A stretch of 15,077 bases of DNA from an uncultured Lachnospiraceae bacterium (GCA_910585075.1 CAJUED010000024.1:1-15077); one strand, 5' to 3'. Shown: positions 1-5,508, numbered from the stretch's first letter. The notes: generated by a model not told the origin, from the sequence alone. Translations and numbers: made by a program.

Positions 1-213
1 GGACGTAAGAAAGGCCAGCCTTTCGCTCCTGGTGCAAACCCGATGCATGGACGTGACACCCACGGTGCTGTAGCATCCTTATCTTCCGTATCCAAGCTTC
101 CTTTCAATGATGCACAGGATGGTATCTCCAATACCTTCACCATCATTCCGGGCGCTCTTGGTAAAGAAGACCAGGTATTTGCAGGTGACATTGAACTTGA
201 TTTAAATAAATAA
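1..213 (+). CDS. pflB: Pyruvate formate-lyase core subunit, C-terminal fragment (lacks the glycyl radical domain)
   Basis: The 5' end lies outside the window; the last 70 codons are visible. The reading begins GRKKGQPFAPGANPMHGRD and continues through GAVASLSSVSKLPF to IIPGALGKEDQ, the conserved late part of pyruvate formate-lyase (formate C-acetyltransferase: pyruvate + CoA to acetyl-CoA + formate, cytoplasmic, anaerobic). In the usual enzyme of about 750-760 residues the chain runs on for some 75 residues to the RVSGYAV glycyl radical loop. Here it ends after IELDLNK with a TAA at 211-213, and the missing domain is encoded separately at 460-699. A small gene with its own AGGAGG follows after 22 bases, so all three are probably cotranscribed. 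The identity is clear from the sequence; that the core is active only with the separate domain is inference. Confidence 0.92.
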   Translation, partial: GRKKGQPFAPGANPMHGRDTHGAVASLSSVSKLPFNDAQDGISNTFTIIPGALGKEDQVFAGDIELDLNK

Positions 214-235
214 ATAATTTCAGGAGGTACACGCA

Positions 236-439
236 ATGGACAACAATAAAATGGTTGATGACCTTGTTAAAATGCTGGATTCCGGCATGGCTATGGGGGT
301 GGGACACGTAAATGTGGACTACGATGAGACCAGCGAGCAGACAAAAGATGTTCAGACCATGGGATGTACGGACTGTTCCAGAACTCCTCTGGCATGCAGC
401 GTACCTACCCTGGAAGATGGTTTAGACGATTTTCATTAA
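236..439 (+). CDS. Small Cys-containing protein, partial paralogue of the glycyl radical domain
   Basis: A 67-residue protein with a strong AGGAGG (222-227) before its ATG, encoded between the pyruvate formate-lyase core and its detached glycyl radical domain. Residues 7-27 (from VDDLVKMLDSG to GHVNV) align without gaps with residues 7-27 of the downstream protein (VDNLVSLLDGY, HLNV); I count 10 identities in 21 positions. After that the similarity stops: there is no RVSGYAV loop. Instead there is GCTDCSRTPLACSVPT, with cysteines 44, 47 and 54, followed by an acidic tail. It has no signal peptide or membrane segment. Its position and homology suggest that it binds the core where the radical domain normally docks, perhaps as a placeholder, assembly factor or redox/metal-responsive regulator. 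That is inference; I do not recognise a named family. Confidence 0.85.
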   Translation: MDNNKMVDDLVKMLDSGMAMGVGHVNVDYDETSEQTKDVQTMGCTDCSRTPLACSVPTLEDGLDDFH

Positions 440-459
440 TATAAGGAGGAAAAATTACC

Positions 460-699
460 ATGGCAGCTACAACTCAGGTAGATAACTTAGTATCATTGTT
501 AGACGGATACGCAACAAAGGGTGGACATCACCTTAATGTTAACGTATTAAACAGAGATATGCTCTTAGATGCTCAGAAGCATCCCGAGAATTATCCTCAG
601 CTTACAATCCGTGTTTCCGGATACGCTGTTAACTTCATCAAATTAACACCGGAACAGCAGGCTGACGTTATTTCCCGTACATTCCATGAGTCAATCTAA
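460..699 (+). CDS. Detached glycyl radical domain of pyruvate formate-lyase (GrcA/YfiD-like)
   Basis: A 79-residue protein matching the C-terminus of pyruvate formate-lyase: HHLNVNVLNRDMLLDA, then HPENYPQLTIRVSGYAV, then LTPEQQADVISRTF. The radical-bearing glycine is Gly54 in RVSGYAV. Known relatives are the C-terminal domain of full-length PflB and the autonomous cofactor GrcA (YfiD) of E. coli, which can replace a damaged PflB C-terminus. This protein resembles the PflB C-terminus more than YfiD: it includes the helix before the domain (VDNLVSLLDGY) and lacks the longer N-terminal part of YfiD. It has its own AGGAGG (444-449), starts 20 bases after the preceding stop, and is followed by a terminator. 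It probably carries the radical installed by PflA and docks on the truncated core. The grcA-type name is functional only; orthology to enteric grcA is not claimed. Confidence 0.93.
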   Translation: MAATTQVDNLVSLLDGYATKGGHHLNVNVLNRDMLLDAQKHPENYPQLTIRVSGYAVNFIKLTPEQQADVISRTFHESI

Positions 700-700
700 T

Positions 701-740
701 CATAGATTTATAAATCACAGGTTTATAAACCATAGATTTT
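701..740. repeat. Two tandem 12-base palindromes within a 15-base period
   Basis: GATTTATAAATC (705-716) and GGTTTATAAACC (720-731) are both perfect palindromes. They lie in consecutive 15-base units beginning CATAGATTT, CACAGGTTT and CATAGATTT, between the stop codon of the glycyl radical protein and the terminator. In RNA they would form weak AU-rich hairpins in the 3' untranslated region; as DNA they could be a paired protein-binding site. Function unknown. Confidence 0.6.
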
Positions 741-765
741 CTCGCTTTGTGAAATAATGATGATA

Positions 766-803
766 AAAAGCCTCCGGCTGGTTTTCCAGTCGGAGGTTTT
801 TCT
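766..803. terminator. Bidirectional intrinsic terminator between the pfl operon and the coiled-coil gene
   Basis: CCTCCGGCTGG (771-781) pairs with CCAGTCGGAGG (786-796) across a 4-base loop, with one G-U pair. A run of T follows on the + side and a run of A precedes it, giving U tracts in both directions. It serves the convergent genes ending at 699 (+) and 808 (-). Confidence 0.9.
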
Positions 804-807
804 TTCC

Positions 808-1311
808 TCACTTAACTTCAACAAATCGTTCCGCTTGTCCCTTTCTCTTTATTTTAGCAGAAAGCTTTTGAACTATCCTTTTCTCTGAGTCATCTATTTT
901 CTTTTCCATTCTCTTTTCTGACTGATTTATTGAATCTTCTATTTTCTTTTCCAATCTCTTTTCCGACTGATTTATTGAATCTTCTATTTTCTTTTCCATC
1001 CTCTTTTCCGACTGATTTATTGAATCTTCTATTTTCTTTTCCAATCTCTTTTCCAACCGCTCCATGGAATCTTCCATTCTCTTTTCCGACTGGTCTATTG
1101 AATCTTCCATTTGGTCCATTTTCTGAAAAATAAGCTCTATTGTCCCCTTTTCTAATTTGTTGGCATTAATTTCATGTTGCATGGAATCCATCCGGGCATC
1201 CATTTTGTCAAAGCGTTCGTCCATCTTGTCAAAACGTTTATTGATTCTATCTTCCATTCTGCCCATTTCATCTATAATGGCATTAAACATCAATCTTATT
1301 TCTTCACTCAT
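808..1311 (-). CDS. Repetitive coiled-coil protein of unknown function
   Basis: A 167-residue, very charged protein, predicted to be almost wholly coiled coil. The N-terminal part (MSEEIRLMFNAIIDEMGRM) leads into RFDKMDERFDKMDARMDSM heptads. The C-terminal half is built of about four 15-residue units of the type EKRMEKKIEDSINQS, mirrored in the DNA as 45-base tandem repeats. It has no signal peptide or membrane segment, so it is probably cytoplasmic. I prefer the ATG at 1309-1311, which has AAAGGA (1320-1325) at a good distance, over a TTG nine codons further upstream, because that ribosome binding site would fall inside the longer reading. It is transcribed toward the pfl operon and shares its terminator. 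I do not recognise a family; the regular repeat suggests copy-number variation between strains. Confidence 0.7.
   Translation of the reverse strand: MSEEIRLMFNAIIDEMGRMEDRINKRFDKMDERFDKMDARMDSMQHEINANKLEKGTIELIFQKMDQMEDSIDQSEKRMEDSMERLEKRLEKKIEDSINQSEKRMEKKIEDSINQSEKRLEKKIEDSINQSEKRMEKKIDDSEKRIVQKLSAKIKRKGQAERFVEVK
876..1105. repeat. 45-base tandem repeats inside the coiled-coil gene
   Basis: The string ACTGATTTAT recurs at 921, 966 and 1011, exactly 45 bases apart, inside near-identical 45-base units (921-1055). Diverged units lie on both sides (from 876 and to about 1105). Each unit encodes 15 residues, so changes in copy number keep the reading frame and alter only the coil length. Confidence 0.85.
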
Positions 1312-1721
1312 ATTCGCAATCCTTTCTTTCGTTCTCAACTTTCACAGTAAGCAGCATCAAGATTTTCAATTTGATTCCTTTTATATCACTTGTAACAATT
1401 CGGCCTTCGGCTTCACTGTACATATTGCTTACTATATTTACGTTGCTCCAAATTATCATTCTAATCCTCTATGTTGCCGACAGCCCGCAAATTGGGACTC
1501 CGGCACAAATTTTCATCTGTTATAAGTATTGGATTTAATAGTCCAAATACTACCCTATATGGTCACATTCTAGCATGAGTATCTTCTATTTTCAAGCTGT
1601 TTTTCCAAGCCGTTTGCTTTTTGTCCGATTTCTGCTATACTAGATATGACAGTTCAAATTGTTCAGGCTAAAATTGGACTTATCTGATAATAATAAGTAA
1701 GATAGAAAGGAAGAAATCATT
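1312..1721. other. Intergenic region between divergent coiled-coil gene and pflA
   Basis: About 400 bases, AT-rich, with no coding sequence I can support: the open frames here lack ribosome binding sites and plausible composition. It holds the ribosome binding site of the coiled-coil gene (1320-1325), an imperfect inverted repeat at 1525-1551 (AGTATT GGA ... TCC A AATACT), a pflA promoter (1614-1641), and a second imperfect inverted repeat at about 1651-1680 downstream of that promoter. Confidence 0.6.
1614..1641 (+). promoter_or_regulatory. Probable pflA promoter
   Basis: TTGCTT (1614-1619) and TATACT (1636-1641) are separated by 16 bases, and TGC directly before the -10 makes an extended -10 element. 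The start of transcription would lie about 75 bases before the pflA ATG, leaving a leader that contains an imperfect inverted repeat. Confidence 0.55.
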
Positions 1722-2471
1722 ATGCAAGGCAGAATTCATTCTTTAGAGAGTTTCGGCACCGTAGACGGGCCCGGAACCCGTTTCGTTGTATTTGTACAGG
1801 GTTGCCCCATGCGGTGCGCATATTGCCATAATCCCGATACCTGGGCAATGACAGGCGGCACCATGATGGAGCCCGCAGAGATTTTTGAGCAGTATAAAAG
1901 AAACGAGGCTTTTTACAAAAACGGCGGCATCACCGTAACCGGCGGAGAACCTCTGATGCAGGTTGACTTTCTCATTGACCTTTTCACCATTGCCAAGGAA
2001 AACAATGTGCACACCTGTATTGACTCCTCAGGCATTGCCTTTAAACCGGACAATAAGCCCTTTATCGAAAAGCTTGATAAGCTGATGGAGCTGACCGATT
2101 TGGTTATGTTAGACATCAAGCATATTGACCCTGAAAAGCACAAAGAACTCACCGCCCAGCCTAATGACGGTATTCTGGCTTTTGCCGCTTATCTGAATGA
2201 GAAACATGTGGATATGTGGATCCGCCACGTAGTTGTACCTGGAATTACCGACGATGACAATTATCTGTATCAGTTAGGTTATTTTATCGGACAATTTTCC
2301 AATTTAAAAGCCCTTGATGTGCTTCCTTATCACACCATGGGGGAAACCAAATACAAAAAACTGGGGATGGAATATAAGCTTGCAGGCGTCCCTGCTATGG
2401 ATAAGAATAAAATTGTGGAGAAGAAACAGGTTATTTTGAATGGCATCCGGGCGCGCAGAGAGGAGCAGTAA
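1722..2471 (+). CDS. pflA: Pyruvate formate-lyase activating enzyme (radical SAM)
   Basis: A 249-residue cytoplasmic enzyme, the usual length for PflA (246 in E. coli). It reductively cleaves S-adenosylmethionine at a [4Fe-4S] cluster and abstracts hydrogen from the radical glycine of pyruvate formate-lyase. The N-terminus has IHSLESFGTVDGPGTRFVVF and the radical SAM motif CPMRCAYC with Cys28, Cys32 and Cys35. GGEP at 74-77 contacts the SAM amino group, and the rest fits the partial TIM barrel. A GAAAGGAAG ribosome binding site precedes the ATG. It lies about 1 kb downstream of the split pyruvate formate-lyase genes, with its own promoter, and upstream of a ferredoxin gene. Its substrate here is probably Gly54 of the 79-residue protein encoded at 460-699. 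Confidence 0.97.
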   Translation: MQGRIHSLESFGTVDGPGTRFVVFVQGCPMRCAYCHNPDTWAMTGGTMMEPAEIFEQYKRNEAFYKNGGITVTGGEPLMQVDFLIDLFTIAKENNVHTCIDSSGIAFKPDNKPFIEKLDKLMELTDLVMLDIKHIDPEKHKELTAQPNDGILAFAAYLNEKHVDMWIRHVVVPGITDDDNYLYQLGYFIGQFSNLKALDVLPYHTMGETKYKKLGMEYKLAGVPAMDKNKIVEKKQVILNGIRARREEQ

Positions 2472-2568
2472 TCCGCCAAATTTTTCTCTCATATTTTGCT
2501 TGTATTTCCCGGCATTATATATTAGAATGTACTAAGGTGTTGATAACCCGGCTTAAGGCTCTGTCATT

Positions 2569-2574
2569 TATAAT
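2569..2574 (+). promoter_or_regulatory. Possible -10 element of the ferredoxin gene
   Basis: A perfect TATAAT lies 82 bases before the ferredoxin ATG. No good -35 is seen 16-18 bases upstream; a TTGATA lies further away (23-base spacing). The motif CCCGGCTT occurs twice in the surrounding 60 bases, on both sides of this hexamer. No terminator separates pflA from the ferredoxin, so readthrough from pflA is equally possible. Confidence 0.3.
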
Positions 2575-2656
2575 GTGGCAAGCGTTTTGTGGCATGAGCC
2601 CGGCTTGTTGTATGGGGGAATCAATAAAATTTGACATATTTAAGGAGGATTTAGTT

Positions 2657-2827
2657 ATGGCATACGTAATTGGTGACGCTTGTATTTCTTGTGGGGCTTG
2701 TGCAGGTCAGTGTCCTGTAGGCGCTATCGCTGAAGGCGATGGAAAATTTGAAATCAACGCTGATACTTGCATCAGCTGCGGTTCCTGTGCTGGTGGATGC
2801 CCTGTAGGCGCTATCTCCGAGGAATAA
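2657..2827 (+). CDS. 2[4Fe-4S] clostridial-type ferredoxin
   Basis: A 56-residue soluble electron carrier with two CxxCxxCxxxCP cluster motifs: Cys9, 12, 15 and 19 (CISCGACAGQCPVGA) and Cys38, 41, 44 and 48 (CISCGSCAGGCPVGA). The two halves are near-identical internal repeats, as is typical of this family. The ATG at 2657 is chosen for the AAGGAGG at 2642-2648; a longer in-frame reading from a GTG at 2537 has no family support. It ends at a perfect-stem terminator. In clostridia these ferredoxins couple pyruvate:ferredoxin oxidoreductase, hydrogenase and Rnf. Being next to pflA, it may also reduce the PflA cluster, a role filled by flavodoxin in E. coli; that is inference. Confidence 0.96.
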   Translation: MAYVIGDACISCGACAGQCPVGAIAEGDGKFEINADTCISCGSCAGGCPVGAISEE

Positions 2828-2853
2828 AAGCACAAACATAACAAGATTACAGT

Positions 2854-2886
2854 AAAGAGCAGGCGTTAATGCCTGCTCTTTTTATT
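2854..2886 (+). terminator. Intrinsic terminator after the ferredoxin gene
   Basis: AAAGAGCAGGC (2854-2864) and GCCTGCTCTTT (2871-2881) form a perfect 11-base stem with a GTTAAT loop, followed by a T-rich tail. Confidence 0.93.
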
Positions 2887-2994
2887 CCTTCACGACTTTA
2901 ATACTCTGTTGCCTGCAGTGGATGATTATTTGAATAAGCAGATCCGCAAAGCGTGCGGTACCGGTTCTTTATGATAAATAAAAGGAAAAAAGCA

Positions 2995-3000
2995 TATAAT
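2995..3000 (+). promoter_or_regulatory. Possible -10 element of the bile salt hydrolase gene
   Basis: TATAAT lies 60 bases before the ATG at 3061, in an A-rich stretch downstream of the ferredoxin terminator. The -35 at 17-base spacing (TGATAA, 2972-2977) is poor, so this is tentative. Confidence 0.35.
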
Positions 3001-3060
3001 ACCCTTATGATAGAATAAACTTTCTATGAACCACCATTTTATAGGAAAAGAGGGAATAAA

Positions 3061-4038
3061 ATGTGTACCAGTATCGCAATGAAAACTCGTGATTTTTACT
3101 TTGGACGTACCATGGACATTGAATACAGCTTTAACGAATCTGTTGTCTTCACTCCCAGAAACTATCCTCTGCCCTTTCGCAGGGATGGTATACTGGACAG
3201 ACATTATGCCATATTGGGAATGGCCACGGTCAAGGAAGGATATCCCTTGTACGCTGACGCCATGAACGAAAGAGGGCTCTGTATCGCAGGCCTGAACTTT
3301 CCTGACAATGCCTATTATCCTGATAAAGCGGAGGGTGATGGTCATAGCATCTCCCCCTTTGAGTTGATTTTATGGATATTGGGAAAATGTGCTACCGTTG
3401 CGGAAACCAAAAAACTTCTTTCCACCACCCGGCTGGTAAACATCCCCTTCAGTCAGGATATACCTGTGACGCCCCTGCACTGGCATATTGCAGACAGGGA
3501 TACTTCCATTGTACTTGAAAACACCCGGGAAGGGATGCAGCTGTACGATAATCCTGTAGGCGTTCTGACCAACAATCCCGGATTTGGCTTTCAGACCACG
3601 AATCTCTGTCAATATATGAATTTGGTTACAGGCAGTCCCAAAAACTGCTTCAGTTCCATCTCCAGTCTGGTTCCTTTTGGACAGGGACTTGGCTGTTTTG
3701 GTCTGCCCGGTGACTTTTCCCCGGCCTCACGTTTCGTAAAAGCCGCATACTTAAGCCTCAATTCCGTCTGTGATGATGACGAAATGAGCAGTGTTGCCCA
3801 GCTTTTTCATATTCTGGATTCCGTATCTCTGGTAAAAGGCAGTGTGATCACAACAAATGATCTCTGTGACGTCACCACCTATGCCTGTTGTATGAACGCC
3901 ACAAACGGGGTTTATTATTACAAAACCTACCACAACAGTCAGTTCACAGCCGTAGGTATGCAGCGTGAGAACTTAGAATCCGATCTGCTCCAAAGCTATC
4001 CTTTGTCATTGACCCAACAGATTGCCTGGGCAAACTGA
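3061..4038 (+). CDS. Choloylglycine hydrolase / bile salt hydrolase (Ntn hydrolase)
   Basis: A 325-residue enzyme of the choloylglycine hydrolase and penicillin V acylase family, of normal length. It cleaves the amide bond of glycine- or taurine-conjugated bile acids. The start MCTS gives the nucleophile Cys2, exposed when Met1 is removed. The other active-site residues of the family are in place: Arg16 and Asp19 (GRTMD), Asn79 (GLNFP; bile salt hydrolases have Asn here, many penicillin acylases Tyr), Asn172 (LTNNPGF) and Arg224 in GLPGDFSPASRFVK. It has no signal peptide, so it is cytoplasmic as in most gut Firmicutes. It is preceded by AGAGGG and probably forms its own transcript between two terminators. 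Bile salt hydrolase is more likely than penicillin acylase, but the preferred conjugate cannot be read from sequence. Confidence 0.92.
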   Translation: MCTSIAMKTRDFYFGRTMDIEYSFNESVVFTPRNYPLPFRRDGILDRHYAILGMATVKEGYPLYADAMNERGLCIAGLNFPDNAYYPDKAEGDGHSISPFELILWILGKCATVAETKKLLSTTRLVNIPFSQDIPVTPLHWHIADRDTSIVLENTREGMQLYDNPVGVLTNNPGFGFQTTNLCQYMNLVTGSPKNCFSSISSLVPFGQGLGCFGLPGDFSPASRFVKAAYLSLNSVCDDDEMSSVAQLFHILDSVSLVKGSVITTNDLCDVTTYACCMNATNGVYYYKTYHNSQFTAVGMQRENLESDLLQSYPLSLTQQIAWAN

Positions 4039-4102
4039 TACCTTACCGGTTATCACGGCATTCCGCCCGCGACCTGTCTTATAAGCATGCCAGGCGCAGA
4101 CC

Positions 4103-4175
4103 AAAGGGGCTGTCGGGAAATGGTACCGTTTGCACAATATATTGTAGGTAAAATATATTTCCCGACACCCCTTTT
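4103..4175. terminator. Long compound hairpin, probably a bidirectional terminator
   Basis: AAAGGGG plus TGTCGGGAAAT (4103-4121, with one bulged C at 4110) pairs with ATTTCCCGACA plus CCCCTTT (4157-4174), an 18-pair stem. The 35-base loop holds TACC/GGTA and a perfect palindrome ACAATATATTGT (4134-4145), so the whole can fold as one long hairpin. Runs of T and A at the ends suit termination of the + strand hydrolase and of the - strand MerR gene. The size is unusual for a simple terminator. Confidence 0.65.
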
Positions 4176-4179
4176 ATTG

Positions 4180-4206
4180 TGTGCCTTGCAGGGCACATTT
4201 CCTTTT
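4180..4206 (+). terminator. Second hairpin with T-rich tail
   Basis: TGTGCC (4180-4185) and GGCACA (4192-4197) pair across a six-base loop and are followed by TTTCCTTTTT on the + strand. It is probably a backup terminator for the hydrolase gene. Confidence 0.45.
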
Positions 4207-4269
4207 TATACGTTTTATGAAGGTACTGCTGCTTCTATGGAATATTGCTGGCATGGATACTCGTAAGAA

Positions 4270-5103
4270 TTAAACTGCAGAGCGCTTCTTTTTCTGAAAA
4301 AGTGTCTTGAATCCCTTATTTTTATCCGCACTTATCTCCGTATTTGTCTCCATATTTATCTCCGCATTTACTTCTTCCGTCACTTTTTTTTCTCTGCCTG
4401 TCTTCTCCGAATCTTTTTCCTTCCGCGTCCTTTTAATCTTTCTCCCACGCTGATTGTAGGAGCGCAGCAGTTCGTCAATCTTCTGATAGTGCTCCTCCTG
4501 TTTCAGGGCGTGTTCTTCCTCCCTGGCGTCCTCCCGCTCCTCCTGGAGCCTGAACTGATAATCCAACTCTTTCAAAAGCGTCTCCTTGATTTCCTGGCAG
4601 ATTTCCTCATTATTGCTCTGTATGGCGTCCGCTATCATTTCTTTTAAAAGCTGCTGAAGGCGGAAGCTTTTCTGTTCCCTGCTCTCCTCCTGTATGGACA
4701 TTGTTTTTCCATCTACCGGAAGAAACTCCCCTTTTTTCACCATGACAACATGTCTCTTTCCCAATTCCACCTCCTCTGAAACCGCCGGCTGTATATCCGC
4801 CGGCGCTGTCGTCTCCATCTGTCCCCTTCCTTCCTCCGCCGAATTTTCAAAAAACATGACGGGGGTCTGCAAATTCCCATTCTTCAGCATTTGCCTGATT
4901 GCTTTAAGCTGCAGTCCCTGTTCTTTTAATTCCTTTACCCTGCGGAATTTTTGGATATCCTCCTCCGTATAATACCGGTGTCCCATTTCATTGCGTTTTG
5001 CGGGTATCTGAAGCTCCTCCTCCCAATATCTGAGCACATGAGCCTCCACCTGTACCTGCTTTGCCGCATCTGAAATCATATAAATCTTCTCCGCCTGTTT
5101 CAT
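4270..5103 (-). CDS. MerR-type DNA-binding protein with long coiled coil (RacA-like architecture)
   Basis: A 277-residue protein. Residues 6-75 are a MerR-type winged helix: ISDAAKQVQVEAHVLRYWEEE, then GHRYYTEEDI and the LKEQGLQLKAIRQML helix. A variable linker follows. Residues about 140-220 are strongly charged helix (LLKEMIADAIQSNNEEI to ALKQEEHYQKIDELL), probably a coiled coil. The C-terminus is a Lys/Arg-rich stretch, a short acidic four-residue repeat and the basic ending FKTLFQKKKRSAV. No ligand-binding domain or metal-binding cysteines are seen, so this is not a classical MerR sensor. The architecture recalls the chromosome-anchoring protein RacA, and the basic amphipathic end could bind DNA or membrane; that is inference. 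GAAGGA (5108-5113) precedes the only good ATG. It appears monocistronic. Confidence 0.75.
   Translation of the reverse strand: MKQAEKIYMISDAAKQVQVEAHVLRYWEEELQIPAKRNEMGHRYYTEEDIQKFRRVKELKEQGLQLKAIRQMLKNGNLQTPVMFFENSAEEGRGQMETTAPADIQPAVSEEVELGKRHVVMVKKGEFLPVDGKTMSIQEESREQKSFRLQQLLKEMIADAIQSNNEEICQEIKETLLKELDYQFRLQEEREDAREEEHALKQEEHYQKIDELLRSYNQRGRKIKRTRKEKDSEKTGREKKVTEEVNAEINMETNTEISADKNKGFKTLFQKKKRSAV
4321..4370. repeat. 12-base tandem repeat in the MerR-like gene
   Basis: Units TATCTCCGTATT, TGTCTCCATATT and TATCTCCGCATT follow each other from 4333, with a diverged unit before them. On the - strand they encode a four-residue pattern of the type (N/S)xE(I/T) near the C-terminus. Confidence 0.75.
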
Positions 5104-5508
5104 GATATCCTTCCCCTTTCCTTTCTTATTCCTGTTCCTTTTCCTGCTTTTTTATAATATAACTACAGCCTGCTGCCCTGAAAGTCAATAACCCCGCTGC
5201 AAGCAACGGGGTATGGACCCTCGCGGCAGTCGTCAAGGTCATGCAAGCATGACTTTGACTCGTTGCTCGCGGGAATCAAACGCCGCCATGCTGTGTAAGA
5301 CATCTTATTGTATTAAAATGCTGTCGTACCTCGCAAAATATTTTAATAAACCACTCCGCAGCAAGCTGCGGGTATTTTCCCCCTACTTCTTCTTCCCAAT
5401 CACATCAAACTGCGGAGAAGCAGACCTATGAAGGATTGAATTGAGCAACAAAAGGACAAGCCCATCCGGCTTGTCCTCTTTTGTATAATGTATTTTCGGT
5501 ATTCACTT
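5104..5508. other. Gene-free region with multiple hairpins
   Basis: About 400 bases between the start of the MerR-like gene and the end of dnaB, with no protein I can support. Hairpins: ACCCCG/CGGGGT (5191-5212); GTCAAGGTCATGC/GCATGACTTTGAC (5232-5259, one G-U); TATTAAAAT/ATTTTAATA (5311-5348); CCGCAG/CTGCGG (5356-5371). The apex of the first, second and fourth contains GCAAGC. CTCCGCAG (5354-5361) can also pair with CTGCGGAG (5410-5417), an alternative to the fourth hairpin. Reading on - toward the MerR-like gene, a TTGACT (5183-5188) lies 21 bases from a TATATT (5156-5161), a poor promoter match. It may be a structured RNA or a dispersed repeat; no known riboswitch class is recognised. Confidence 0.55.
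5449..5477 (-). terminator. Terminator of the gdpP-rplI-dnaB operon
   Basis: GGACAAGCC (5454-5462) pairs with GGCTTGTCC (5468-5476) across a five-base loop. Read on the - strand the stem is followed by TTTTGTTG, 32 bases past the dnaB stop. Confidence 0.85.

Noticed and set aside
1..699. The split of pyruvate formate-lyase as a simple frameshift or sequencing error
   Set aside because: The parts are separated by another gene of 67 codons; each part has its own ATG and strong ribosome binding site, and each stops cleanly. A single error could not produce this.
876..1105. CRISPR-like array
   Set aside because: The repeats are contiguous 45-base units with no unique spacers, and they are in frame in a coding gene.
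1312..1338. Longer start (TTG) of the coiled-coil gene
   Set aside because: The AAAGGA ribosome binding site lies inside this extension and is correctly spaced for the ATG at 1309-1311.
1157..1525. Open frame of 122 codons on +
   Set aside because: It overlaps the coiled-coil gene antisense, then runs through AT-rich intergenic DNA; no ribosome binding site and a noise-like composition.
2537..2656. N-terminal extension of the ferredoxin from a GTG
   Set aside because: Clostridial ferredoxins begin just before the first cluster motif, and AAGGAGG fits the ATG at 2657.
5213..5431. 72-codon open frame on + in the hairpin region
   Set aside because: It is made of hairpin sequence, lacks a ribosome binding site, and resembles no protein.
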